From NCBI RefSeq assembly GCF_003095375.1, contig NZ_QEHR01000005.1, positions 1 to 64,000 of the forward strand: a stretch of 64,000 bases of DNA, read 5' to 3'. The position numbers and the translations under genes were made by a program. The notes below the pieces were generated by a model that was not told the DNA's origin, made no database searches, and was given only the letters and a program-made list of their open reading frames with translations. Positions 52,295 through 60,909 of the stretch are shown here, piece after piece. How positions within the stretch are numbered: position 1 is the stretch's first letter; every line of letters begins with the position of its first letter. The DNA is from Marixanthomonas spongiae. Lineage in GTDB: Bacteria; Bacteroidota; Bacteroidia; Flavobacteriales; Flavobacteriaceae.

Positions 52295-53173
52295 ATGAAA
52301 GCATTTAATATTTCAGATTATAAAGTTTCTAAGAAAGTAATCATTGAAGAAACAGCTACAAAAGTAGATTTAGGCGCTTCAGAAGACGAAATAAAAGACG
52401 CCTTGCGCACCACCCGGAAAGACTTGGCGAAATTTCAGGATACCATGTACGCCCACGGAAAATACGCTGCCTTAATTTGTTTACAGGGAATGGACACTGC
52501 TGGGAAAGACAGCTTGATACGTGAAGTTTTTGAAGAGTTCAACAGTCGGGGCGTAGTGGTGCACAGTTTTAAAACGCCTTCAAAAAACGAACTGAAACAC
52601 GATTACCTGTGGCGGCACTATATTGCGTTGCCACAACGGGGAAAATTTGGGGTGTTCAACCGCACGCATTATGAAAATGTATTGGTAACCCGCGTACACC
52701 CCGAATATATTTTAAATGAAAACCTGCCTAATATCACTAAAGTTTCAGATATTGACGAATCCTTTTGGCAGCAACGTTTTGAACAGATCAACGCCTTTGA
52801 AAAAACACTTTCTGAAAACGGCACCATCATTTTCAAATTCTTTTTGAACATCAGCAAAGAAGAGCAAAAACACCGCTTGTTGAGACGGCTGAACAAAAAG
52901 GAGAAAAACTGGAAATTCTCGCCCGGCGATTTAAAAGAACGTAAACTGTGGGATGAGTATATGGAATGTTACGAAGCTGTATTGAACAACACTTCTACTG
53001 AATATGCGCCTTGGTATATTATTCCTTCGGACAGTAAAAAAACTGCCCGCTATTTGGTTTCAAAAATCCTGTACGAAACCATGACCAGTTATAAAGATAT
53101 TAAAGAGCCTGAATTAGCGCCTGAAATCGAGGCTAAAATTTCAGAATACAAAGAACAGCTGAAGAATGAATAA
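52295..53173 (+). CDS. Polyphosphate kinase 2 (PPK2) family protein
   Basis: A 292-aa PPK2: Walker A GMDTAGKDSLIREVFEEF, lid region FKTPSKNELKHDYLWRHYIALPQRGKFGVFNRTHYENVLVTRVHPE, and C-terminal WKFSPGDLKERKLWDEYMECYE. It moves phosphate between polyphosphate and (d)NMP or NDP. ATG at 52295 lies 8 bases after the regulator stop; the upstream in-frame start at 52274 overlaps that gene and is less likely. Subclass I-III cannot be told by eye. Confidence 0.93.
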   Translation: MKAFNISDYKVSKKVIIEETATKVDLGASEDEIKDALRTTRKDLAKFQDTMYAHGKYAALICLQGMDTAGKDSLIREVFEEFNSRGVVVHSFKTPSKNELKHDYLWRHYIALPQRGKFGVFNRTHYENVLVTRVHPEYILNENLPNITKVSDIDESFWQQRFEQINAFEKTLSENGTIIFKFFLNISKEEQKHRLLRRLNKKEKNWKFSPGDLKERKLWDEYMECYEAVLNNTSTEYAPWYIIPSDSKKTARYLVSKILYETMTSYKDIKEPELAPEIEAKISEYKEQLKNE

Positions 53174-53247
53174 TATATTAGAAGCAACCCTAATAAAAGG
53201 ACAATGAACGGGGATTTGTTCCGTTATTAAAATCGAAAACACATGCT

Positions 53248-54660
53248 ATGAAAAAACAAATTACTTTTCTTTTATTAGTATTATTTATAGGTCATTCTTA
53301 CGCCCAAAAAGTGAATACCGAAGACTCGCTTACCATCCGTAACCTTTACGATATGGCGTTGTTAAACGGGAAAAGCTACGATTGGTTAGACCATCTATCC
53401 AACGAAATTGGAGGGCGATTATCGGGTTCTTTGGAAGCACAACAAGCCGTGGAATATACCGAAGCCGAACTGAAACAACTAGGGCTTGACAAAGTTTGGC
53501 TGCAACCCGTTATGGTCCCAAAATGGACGCGCGGCACCAAAGAGTACGCCTATATTGAAACCGCTCCTGGCGTTTCCACTACAACTAATATTTGTGCATT
53601 AGGTGGTTCTGTAGCCACCCCTGCATTAGGGCTTAAAGCTGAAGTGATCGAAGTTCAGGGCTTGGACGACTTAAAAAACTATGGTCGTGAGCAAATTGAA
53701 GGTAAAATCGTGTTTTACAACCGCCCTATGCAAGCCAACCTAATCAACACCTTTGAAGCCTACGGCGGTTGCGTGGACCAACGCTACGCTGGTGCTGCAG
53801 AGGCGGCCAAGTATGGCGCGGTGGGCGTTATCGTGCGTTCTATGAACCTGCGCCAAGACGATTTGCCACATGCCGGTTCTATGAGCTATGGCGACATACC
53901 GGCGGACCAACGTATTCCAGCCTGTGCCATCAGTACCAACGGGGCCAATTATTTAAGCAGCGCCCTGGGTATAAAACCCGATCTTAAATTCTACTTTAAA
54001 CAAAACTGCAAAACCTTTGACGATGTAAAATCGTATAATGTAATCGGTGAAATTACAGGGTCTGAACATCCAGATAAGTACATTGTAGTGGGCGGCCACT
54101 TGGATTCATGGGATTTGGGCGACGGCTCCCATGACGACGGTGCCGGTTGCGTACAATCTATGGAGGTGTTGCGCTTGTTTAAAAAAATAAACTATAAACC
54201 CAAGCACAGCATTCGTGTAGTATTGTTTATGAATGAGGAAAACGGTTTGCGCGGCGGAAGAAAATACGCCGAACAAGCAAAACTGAAAAACGAACAGCAT
54301 ATTTTCGCTTTGGAAAGCGATGCGGGAGGCTTTACACCGCGCGGGTTCTCCTTTGATACCGATGAAGCCAACTTTGCGCAAATTGAAAGCTGGAAACCGT
54401 TGTTTGAGCCGTATTTGATCCATTCGTTCACCAGGGGTGGAAGCGGAGCAGACATAGGCCCATTGAAAGATGAAAACATCGTATTGGCCGGTTTACGTCC
54501 CGATTCGCAACGTTATTTTGTTCACCATCACGCTGCTAATGACACGTTTGACGCCATCAACAAACGCGAATTGGAATTGGGCGGTGCCACCATGGCCAGT
54601 TTGGTGTATTTAATTGATAAGTACGGAACGAAAACAGCGACGAGCGACGTAAAAAATTAA
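53248..54660 (+). CDS. Secreted M28 family zinc peptidase
   Basis: A 470-aa peptidase with signal peptide (ends HSYAQ). A PA-type insert domain lies at ~115-250 (GKIVFYNRPM, AGAAEAAKYGAVGVIVRS). The M28 zinc ligands are visible: His in VGGHLDSWDLG, Asp in HDDGAG, Glu pair in MNEENGLRGG, Asp in ESDAGGF and His in VHHHAANDTFD. Probably an aminopeptidase or carboxypeptidase in the periplasm. Single gene. Confidence 0.93.
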   Translation: MKKQITFLLLVLFIGHSYAQKVNTEDSLTIRNLYDMALLNGKSYDWLDHLSNEIGGRLSGSLEAQQAVEYTEAELKQLGLDKVWLQPVMVPKWTRGTKEYAYIETAPGVSTTTNICALGGSVATPALGLKAEVIEVQGLDDLKNYGREQIEGKIVFYNRPMQANLINTFEAYGGCVDQRYAGAAEAAKYGAVGVIVRSMNLRQDDLPHAGSMSYGDIPADQRIPACAISTNGANYLSSALGIKPDLKFYFKQNCKTFDDVKSYNVIGEITGSEHPDKYIVVGGHLDSWDLGDGSHDDGAGCVQSMEVLRLFKKINYKPKHSIRVVLFMNEENGLRGGRKYAEQAKLKNEQHIFALESDAGGFTPRGFSFDTDEANFAQIESWKPLFEPYLIHSFTRGGSGADIGPLKDENIVLAGLRPDSQRYFVHHHAANDTFDAINKRELELGGATMASLVYLIDKYGTKTATSDVKN

Positions 54661-54673
54661 CCTGACCCCACCC

Positions 54674-55345
54674 CTACCACCAAACCACAAAGAATTTTTC
54701 AAGTTTCCCCTTTTGTTTTTTATATACCAAAGGGGATTTTTTAAGGTGTATCAATACTGAAACACGTTCTTCTGCTTCAGAAAAAGAAAACCATTCGGTC
54801 AAATTTTTAGGAGGGAGCAACCATTGTTTCTTATCAGGGATTGCAAATTGGGCTTCGGGATTTTCTTCGCTTTCAAATTCTAAAAAAGGAATATACGTTC
54901 CCAAGACACAATCTTGATACTGTTTTGGAAATTTTTCTATGTTAAAGTTCTTCGGAATAAAGAGAAATGATTTAATGCACACCTGCTGCTCAATAGTATT
55001 AACGTCAAGTTTTAAACCTTCTAAAATTGCAGCAGTTTCAGAAGCATGGAGCAATGGAAATTGTTTTTCTTTAACCTTATCCAATTTTTCTTGCAGCCTG
55101 TCTTTGCGATTGGGGCCAATCCATTTCGCTTCGTAGCTGGGGCCTAAACGATCATCAAACAGATAAAATTTGCAGGCTAGTTCAATATGAAGTGTTTTGT
55201 TGGTTTTGGTATCAAAAACCAAATAATCCAATTCGCCCAAGGTTTGCGTTTCGCCTTGTATTTGAGTGTTGGCAGCGAGCAATCGGTAACGTTTAGATTG
55301 TTTCAGCAAAAATTCAAAACAAGCTTCGGCCTGTTTTCCCAACAT
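54674..55345 (-). CDS. DUF1853 family protein (true start unclear)
   Basis: A 223-aa protein from the first ATG. The nuclease-like core pattern of DUF1853 is visible (TLGELDYLVFDTKTNKTLHIELACKFYLFDD), i.e. an E-D-ExK-like arrangement. The same frame stays open 51 codons further upstream to 55498 with sequence typical of the family's start (HTLDYFLKAPEL and LFQFPEKTMLGK), but this part has no ATG, GTG or TTG; only ATT-type codons are available. So either a rare start is used or the 5' end has been lost next to the heptanucleotide repeat. Confidence 0.8.
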   Translation of the reverse strand: MLGKQAEACFEFLLKQSKRYRLLAANTQIQGETQTLGELDYLVFDTKTNKTLHIELACKFYLFDDRLGPSYEAKWIGPNRKDRLQEKLDKVKEKQFPLLHASETAAILEGLKLDVNTIEQQVCIKSFLFIPKNFNIEKFPKQYQDCVLGTYIPFLEFESEENPEAQFAIPDKKQWLLPPKNLTEWFSFSEAEERVSVLIHLKKSPLVYKKQKGKLEKFFVVWW

Positions 55346-55512
55346 CGTTTTTTCAGGAAATTGAAATAAAGAGCGGTCAATTCCTTCTTCAGAAAAAGAA
55401 AAGAACGAAAAAGGAAAAGAACCTGAAACAGCTGTAAGTTCCGGTGCTTTTAAAAAATAATCTAATGTATGTTTTGAAATAATATTGTGTTTTCGGCTTT
55501 AAACATTTAATT

Positions 55513-55634
55513 TTCGACATTCGACATTCGACATTCGACATTCGACATTCGACATTCGACATTCGACATTCGACATTCGACATTCGACATTCGACATTCG
55601 ACATTCGACATTCGACATTCGACATTCGACATTC
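55513..55634. repeat. Heptanucleotide tandem repeat (TTCGACA), about 17.4 copies
   Basis: An exact 7-bp unit repeats over 122 bp without interruption. On the minus strand the unit (TGTCGAA) is free of stops in all frames and reads as a cycle of M-S-N-V-E-C-R. It fills the space between the DUF1801 stop (55637) and the 5' region of the DUF1853 gene. The number of copies is likely to vary between cells. Confidence 0.97.
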
Positions 55635-55636
55635 AA

Positions 55637-56092
55637 TTACCTCTTCACCACGCTTTCATACTTTTCAATCCACTCATCAACGGTCATCTTCCCAACCAGT
55701 TCTGCCATTAAATCAAAAGGTATTTTCTTTGGGTTTTTAAACCGGATACAGCTTTTTCCCATATCGAGTTTGTTAGAAGCATGCTTGGGCCACTCCTTGG
55801 TAAACCAATTTAAAAGATCGGGATCACTATAAATTCCGGAATGATAGAGTGCAATATGGTTTTTTTGAGAAGCCAGATTTATAAATGGAAGCGGTTGCTT
55901 TGGGTCGCAATGATAGCCATCGGGATATCGGGAATGCGGTACGACGTAACCCAACATTCCGTAGGTCATTTGTTCTTCAAACCCTTTTGGGAGGTTTTTT
56001 AAAATAATATTTCTGAATTTCGAAATAACTTCTTTACGATCTTCAGGAAGTTCGGCTATGTATTGCTCAGGTGTTTTGGCGTTAGATTGCAT
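55637..56092 (-). CDS. DUF1801 family protein
   Basis: A 151-aa cytoplasmic protein with the YdhG-like DUF1801 pattern: TPEQYIAELPEDRKEVISKFRNIILKNLP, MTYGMLGYVVPH, HIALYHSG, LDMGKSCIRFKNPKKIPFDLMAELVGKMTVDEWIEKYE. The tail is longer than in the minimal domain. Function is poorly known. The stop lies 2 bases from the tandem repeat. Confidence 0.92.
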   Translation of the reverse strand: MQSNAKTPEQYIAELPEDRKEVISKFRNIILKNLPKGFEEQMTYGMLGYVVPHSRYPDGYHCDPKQPLPFINLASQKNHIALYHSGIYSDPDLLNWFTKEWPKHASNKLDMGKSCIRFKNPKKIPFDLMAELVGKMTVDEWIEKYESVVKR

Positions 56093-56141
56093 CGTTTTAA
56101 ATTTTACCGAAAGTTACCAAATTTAACCCGATTGGGTTTGC

Positions 56142-56149
56142 TACCTTTG
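56142..56149 (+). promoter_or_regulatory. MATE gene -7 box
   Basis: TACCTTTG matches TAnnTTTG 17 bases before the TTG start, giving a very short leader. Confidence 0.55.
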
Positions 56150-56166
56150 CCCAAAATTTTTTCAAC

Positions 56167-57555
56167 TTGTTAAAACGGTACACTAAAGAATTCAAATACA
56201 ACATCCGTCTGGCAACGCCCGTAATTTTGGGAATGCTGGGCCATACGGTTGTGGCATTGGTCGATAACATTATGGTAGGGCAGTTGGGCACGGCCGAGCT
56301 TGCTGCTGTTTCGTTGGGAAACAGTTTTATGTTTATTGCTATGTCCATCGGTATTGGGTTTTCCACGGCAATAACGCCATTGGTAGCCGAAGCAGATGGC
56401 GAAAACAACTTCGAGACGGGAAAATCTTCATTTAAACACGGCTTGTTCTTGTGTACCATGCTGGCCATTTCGTTATTTATAATCCTGTTGTTTGCCAAGC
56501 CGTTGATGTACGTAATGAACCAACCCGTTGAGGTGGTCGATCTCGCCATGCCGTACCTTAATTTAGTGGCTATATCAATCATTCCATTGGTGGTTTTTCA
56601 GGCGTTTAAACAATTCAGTGATGGGTTGTCTATGACGCGCTACCCTATGTACGCCACCATTGTGGCCAATGTGGTGAACGTTATTTTAAACTATATTTTT
56701 ATCTTCGGAAAATTTGGCATGCCGGCCTTGGGCGTGGTAGGTGCGGCCATTGGTACCTTGGCATCTCGGGTTATCATGGTCGTGTATTTGTGGTATATAT
56801 TGTCGCAACACCATAAGTCGCGCGATTTTGTACTGAATATCAAGTTTTTCACATTATCGAAAGCGATGCTGAAAAAAGTATCCAATTTAGGAAGTCTTTC
56901 GGCTATGCAAATGTTTTTTGAAGTGGGAATCTTTACATCAGCAGTCTGGTTATCGGGAATCTTAGGAAAAAACCCCCAAGCAGCCAACCAAATTGCCTTG
57001 AACCTATCATCCATGACCTTTATGGTAGCTACTGGTTTTAGCGTGGCTGCTATGATACGGGTAGGAAACCAAAAGGGATTGCGGCGATTTTTGGAGCTAC
57101 GGCGCATCACGTTTTCCATTTTCCTGTTGTCCACCTTGATGGCCATTGTGTTTGCCGTTTCGTTTATGATTTTCAACACTGCTTTTCCCAAGTTGTACTT
57201 GGATTATGATAATGTGGCCGAATTTGCCGATAATTATGAAGTGGTTTCCATCGCTTCCAAATTGCTGTTTATCGCTGCAATCTTTCAGATTTCCGATACG
57301 GTGCAAGTGGTTGCTCTGGGAGCGTTACGGGGTATGCAAGATGTTAAAATCCCTACCTTGATTACTTTTATTGCGTATTGGTTAATTGGATTTCCTATAA
57401 TGTACTACCTAAGTACATATACCGAATATGGCAGTTCAGGCATTTGGTTCGGGCTTTTGGCAGGACTTACCGTTTCGGGCATACTGTTATTCATCAGATT
57501 TAATTATCTTTCAAAAAAATTGATTGCAAGTAAGGCAGGCGCAGAACTTGACTAA
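56167..57555 (+). CDS. MATE family multidrug efflux transporter
   Basis: A 462-aa transporter with twelve predicted helices. The N-terminal lobe begins LATPVILGMLGHTVVALVDNIMVGQLGTAELAAVSLGNS, the standard MATE opening; the C-terminal lobe repeats the pattern (VSNLGSLSAMQMFFEVGIF, AANQIALNLSSMTFMVATGFSVAAMIRVGNQKG). It expels cationic compounds with Na+ or H+. The start is TTG at 56167, which places the first helix as in homologues. Confidence 0.93.
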   Translation: MLKRYTKEFKYNIRLATPVILGMLGHTVVALVDNIMVGQLGTAELAAVSLGNSFMFIAMSIGIGFSTAITPLVAEADGENNFETGKSSFKHGLFLCTMLAISLFIILLFAKPLMYVMNQPVEVVDLAMPYLNLVAISIIPLVVFQAFKQFSDGLSMTRYPMYATIVANVVNVILNYIFIFGKFGMPALGVVGAAIGTLASRVIMVVYLWYILSQHHKSRDFVLNIKFFTLSKAMLKKVSNLGSLSAMQMFFEVGIFTSAVWLSGILGKNPQAANQIALNLSSMTFMVATGFSVAAMIRVGNQKGLRRFLELRRITFSIFLLSTLMAIVFAVSFMIFNTAFPKLYLDYDNVAEFADNYEVVSIASKLLFIAAIFQISDTVQVVALGALRGMQDVKIPTLITFIAYWLIGFPIMYYLSTYTEYGSSGIWFGLLAGLTVSGILLFIRFNYLSKKLIASKAGAELD

Positions 57556-57573
57556 TTTTATAAAAACAGAACT

Positions 57574-57804
57574 ATGACGTTACCAAAATATATTTTAGGC
57601 GATAATACCGATTACCCCACCGCTATTTTTGTAATCCATACTGAATTTCCACGTTTTATCATCAACTTGGAAGACGATGAAGTGGAATGGTTAGAAGAAT
57701 TCGACAACCACGACCAGAAAGAATTAGAGTCAGAAACCGAAAATTACATAAAAGAAGCTACCGAGTTTTACGACCGCGAAGTAGCCCGTTACGAAGATGA
57801 TTGA
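57574..57804 (+). CDS. Conserved acidic small protein
   Basis: A 76-aa acidic protein (MTLPKYILGDNTDYPTAIFVIHTEFPRFIINLEDDEVEWLEEF). Similar proteins, usually next to the same PAP2 gene, are common in Flavobacteriaceae by memory; function unknown. It starts 18 bases after the MATE gene and overlaps the PAP2 gene by 8 bp. Confidence 0.78.
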   Translation: MTLPKYILGDNTDYPTAIFVIHTEFPRFIINLEDDEVEWLEEFDNHDQKELESETENYIKEATEFYDREVARYEDD

Positions 57805-58366
57805 AGAACTGCTGAAATATGACACCGAACTTTTCCTATTTCTGAATCAGTTAGGAAATACCTCTTGGGACGGCTTTTGGTTGATTGTTACCGAAAAATG
57901 GTCCTCCATTCCCATTTATGCGGTTTTATTGTACTTGGTGTATAAACACTACGGCTTAAAAGGAACTTTAGTTGTACTGGTAAGTGTCGCCTTGATGATT
58001 ACCGCAACCGACCAATTGGCCAATTTGTTCAAACACGGAATAAAGCGTCCGCGTCCGTGTCAAGTAGAAGCCTTGCGCGAAACCATGCGCTATGTAGCGG
58101 TACGTTGCGGCCGCTATGGCTATTTTTCGGCACACGCGGCCAGTACCATGGCAGCCGCAGTGTTTTTGAGCTTGTTGTTAAAAAAATGGTACCGTTACTT
58201 GCCCTTTCTACTATTATTTTGGGCAGCCGTAGTGGCGTATAGCCGTATTTATCTGGGCGTTCACTATCCGTTGGACACCATTACGGGCATGTTTTTTGGA
58301 GCGTTGATAGGGCTGTTGTTTTATCGAATTCAGCTTAGGGGACAACGGCGGTTTGTAAAACCTTAG
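57797..58366 (+). CDS. PAP2 family lipid phosphatase
   Basis: A 189-aa membrane phosphatase with five or six helices. The three catalytic motifs are KRPRPC (~75-80), a variant FSAHAAST for PSGH (~112-119), and SRIYLGVHYPLD (~150-161) with the nucleophilic His. It removes phosphate from lipid phosphates such as undecaprenyl pyrophosphate or phosphatidic acid. It overlaps the small acidic gene, so translation is coupled. Confidence 0.92.
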   Translation: MIEELLKYDTELFLFLNQLGNTSWDGFWLIVTEKWSSIPIYAVLLYLVYKHYGLKGTLVVLVSVALMITATDQLANLFKHGIKRPRPCQVEALRETMRYVAVRCGRYGYFSAHAASTMAAAVFLSLLLKKWYRYLPFLLLFWAAVVAYSRIYLGVHYPLDTITGMFFGALIGLLFYRIQLRGQRRFVKP

Positions 58367-58384
58367 CGGTTGGAATAGGAGTAT

Positions 58385-58652
58385 GACACTTCGATACAAC
58401 TGTTCAATAATTCTATTCTTGAACAGCCACTCAGTGGCCTTGATTGTTTGCAAAGGTTTAAATATGGTTTATAAACCCTTCCGACCCTACGGGCCACCCC
58501 CGCCTGCCACAGCATTCGGGCAGGTTCCTTTACTAAGGGAAGAAAAGCTGCTTCGTATAAATTCGGCAGACAGTGGAAAAACAAAGGCTAAAACCAAGGT
58601 TGCTGAGTGAATAGTCCAGAATGGAATTTTGGACTATTCGTATCGAAGTGTC
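58385..58652. other. Multi-hairpin element with 13-bp terminal inverted repeats
   Basis: GACACTTCGATAC (58385-58397) and GTATCGAAGTGTC (58640-58652) are a perfect inverted repeat. Inside are five further hairpins: 58400-58426 (8-bp arms), 58427-58437, 58455-58477 (6-bp arms), 58503-58524 (6-bp arms) and 58609-58639 (10-bp arms). No protein frame of note lies within. It sits between convergent genes. It could be a MITE-like element, a palindromic repeat cluster or a structured RNA. Confidence 0.75.
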
Positions 58653-58658
58653 CAAGTG

Positions 58659-60287
58659 TTATTTCTTGACCACATACAAATCCCGATACAACCGATCACG
58701 GTGCGTGCGACTTCCCGGAGCATTTGGGTTCATATCGTAGCGCGTTACTTTCTTGATGGTATAATGTTTAAATTTTTTTCTAAAAAACTCTTTGTCCGGT
58801 TCCGCGACGAGTACGCCAAACCTGTCTTCAGCAGGCATTTTAAAGCGGTCGTCTTTTTTCAATACTTCAATGGGCTTGCCGTATTCCCAGATCATCTCGG
58901 GCGTAAAGTAGGTGAGTTCATAGACCTTTAAATCGGTTTTCTGTTGCCAGTCGTTCAGTTTGGCCAGGCTTTTATATTCAGGATTAACGGTTAAGGTTTT
59001 GGCGAGCGGCATCCCAAAACAGATAATCGCGGCGATAAAAGCAATGGTTAAATAGAACACCGGTTTTATTTTTTTCTGAACTAATTTTTGAAGTATAAAA
59101 AAACCGATTCCGAATAGAACAATGGAAAGCGCGATATACCAGCCCCAATTTCCTGAAAGCGCATCTGCGCCCAAAAACAAATAGCCTCCAATAGGAAAAA
59201 CGAGACCGATGGTTGCAATCAATCCGAAGTTGAAATACACCGGAAAGGTTTCCCGTTTATCTGATATTTCAGAAAACCTTCGGAAAAGATATTCTATATA
59301 AAACCCCGTGTTCAATGCCAACGGAATCAATACCGGCAGCAAATAGCGCGATTTTTTTTCAGGGATAATGGAGAGCAGCACCACCGAAACCACCGTCCAT
59401 AAAAAAGTGAACAAATATGCCTTTTTATTAAAAACCCGGTTTTTTAAATAGGGATACAGTAACCCGATAAAAGCTGGAATAGTCCAAACGCCGCTTTGTG
59501 TAAAAAAGCTCCAGTAATAATAAAACGGACGCACGTTGTAACTGGTCCAGTTGGAGGTCTCCTTTTGGGTAATGGCGGCTACGTCTTGCGTGTCAAACGT
59601 ATAGGTGTACCAATGCCACCAACCTGAAACGGCGAAAGCAACAATCAAGAAAAGCAAAAGAGGAAGGATACGGCTCTTAAAATTCCTGTATTTATACACG
59701 ATTCCGAAGGAAATTAAAAAAGGTATGAACAGCGCATATAATGACACTGGCCCTTTGCTCATAAACGAAAACCCAAAAAACAAGGCAGCGATTAAAGCGT
59801 GCTGATATTTTTGTTTTTCCGAAGTAAAAAAGAGGTATAGTTGGTAAACACACACCATCATAAAACCGTGTGTAAATATATCCCATTGGCCGTTGCGCCC
59901 GGCAAAGACAATGTAAAACGACGTTGCCATAATCAAGGAGGAAATAAAGGCATACGTCCTGCTTCTTGTAAATTTTAAAGCCAGTTTATATGAAAACAAG
60001 ATTAAAACAACCGTAATCAAAGCGGCTGGGAGCCTAAGCGCAGTTAAGCTTTTTAACCCAAATATTGCTGCCGAAACAGCCGTGAGCCAAGTGGGCAAGG
60101 GCGGTTTTTGATAACGGGGCTCGCCATTGAGGGTGGTCAACAGCCAATTGCCGTCGTGCAGCATCTCGCGAGCGGTCGTAAAGTTTCGCGCTTCCATGAT
60201 GTTCACGAAAATAGCATCAAGGTTCACAAAAAAGATGGCAATGCAAACGAGAATCAGTATGACGATATGTAGTCTTTCAATTTTCAA
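58659..60287 (-). CDS. ArnT-like membrane glycosyltransferase (GT39/83 family)
   Basis: A 542-aa protein with about 12 membrane helices. The N-terminal luminal loop holds the acidic motif ending in D/E residues (VNLDAIFVNIMEARNFTTAREML), and RYQKPPLPTW is the conserved ArnT/PMT_2 segment. Proteins of this fold move a sugar from polyprenyl phosphate to lipid A or another acceptor on the periplasmic side. It is last of the GT2-LAB_N-GT39 set, overlapping the LAB_N gene by 11 bp. Confidence 0.92.
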   Translation of the reverse strand: MKIERLHIVILILVCIAIFFVNLDAIFVNIMEARNFTTAREMLHDGNWLLTTLNGEPRYQKPPLPTWLTAVSAAIFGLKSLTALRLPAALITVVLILFSYKLALKFTRSRTYAFISSLIMATSFYIVFAGRNGQWDIFTHGFMMVCVYQLYLFFTSEKQKYQHALIAALFFGFSFMSKGPVSLYALFIPFLISFGIVYKYRNFKSRILPLLLFLIVAFAVSGWWHWYTYTFDTQDVAAITQKETSNWTSYNVRPFYYYWSFFTQSGVWTIPAFIGLLYPYLKNRVFNKKAYLFTFLWTVVSVVLLSIIPEKKSRYLLPVLIPLALNTGFYIEYLFRRFSEISDKRETFPVYFNFGLIATIGLVFPIGGYLFLGADALSGNWGWYIALSIVLFGIGFFILQKLVQKKIKPVFYLTIAFIAAIICFGMPLAKTLTVNPEYKSLAKLNDWQQKTDLKVYELTYFTPEMIWEYGKPIEVLKKDDRFKMPAEDRFGVLVAEPDKEFFRKKFKHYTIKKVTRYDMNPNAPGSRTHRDRLYRDLYVVKK

Positions 60288-60909
60288 ACTGGCGCTGTTT
60301 TTTCCAAATGAATATATTTCTTACATAAATAATTAAACCCGCGATATGGCCAACAAACAATACTGGGTCCTCCCTAAAAATAGCGTAGGTCAATATCAAC
60401 GAAGCCCCAACTACGCTCATGCGCCAAAACCCAACAGGCAGTTGCGAGGTTTTGGTTTTTTCGGAATACAGCCATTGATACACAAACCGCAGCGTAAAGA
60501 GCAGTTGCGAAAAGACTCCCAAAAGCAACAACCACAACGGTATGTTCTCGTTATTGAACAGTTGATCCAAATCGTATTCGCCATTATTATAAGCATAAAC
60601 AACGATAAAAATTGGGAAGGCGAGCAAAAACAATTGAAACCACTTGGGTGACTTTTGCCATTCACCCTGTAAATGAAGGTTTCGTATGTAAATAAAATAG
60701 GTAAGTGATTGGCCCAACATAATGGCAAAATCGTCCCGTAAATAACCATACACAAACAATAAAAAAGAGGCCAACAAACTCAGTTTCCAGAATAGGGAAG
60801 GCGTGATGACGCGTTTGCTTTTTTCCGAAAGGATCCACTGCACCAACAAACGACCCGAAAAAAGCGCTTGCGCCAAAAACCCGATGCCGTAAATAAGCCA
60901 ATCGCTCAT
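60277..60909 (-). CDS. LAB_N-domain membrane protein
   Basis: A 210-aa protein of six helices made of two copies of the lipid-A-disaccharide-synthase N-terminal-type domain (IYGIGFLAQALFSGRLLVQWILSEKSKRVITPSLFWKLSLLASF and LLGVFSQLLFTLRFVYQWLYSEKTKTSQLPVGFWRMSVVGAS). Such proteins stand between GT2 and ArnT-like genes and may help move the lipid-linked sugar. Overlaps GT2 by 4 bp. Confidence 0.9.
   Translation of the reverse strand: MSDWLIYGIGFLAQALFSGRLLVQWILSEKSKRVITPSLFWKLSLLASFLLFVYGYLRDDFAIMLGQSLTYFIYIRNLHLQGEWQKSPKWFQLFLLAFPIFIVVYAYNNGEYDLDQLFNNENIPLWLLLLGVFSQLLFTLRFVYQWLYSEKTKTSQLPVGFWRMSVVGASLILTYAIFREDPVLFVGHIAGLIIYVRNIFIWKKQRQFEN

Noticed and set aside
55389-55625. Open frame of 78 codons that reads M-S-N-V-E-C-R repeatedly
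   Set aside because: It is produced by the 7-bp tandem repeat, which is open in all frames on this strand; the rest is out of frame over the DUF1853 5' region.
55513-55634. Possible CRISPR array
   Set aside because: The unit is 7 bp with no spacers; it is a simple tandem repeat and there are no cas genes.
58383-58610. 75-codon plus-strand frame inside the multi-hairpin element
   Set aside because: It crosses several hairpins and has no homology-like features; better explained by the structured element.
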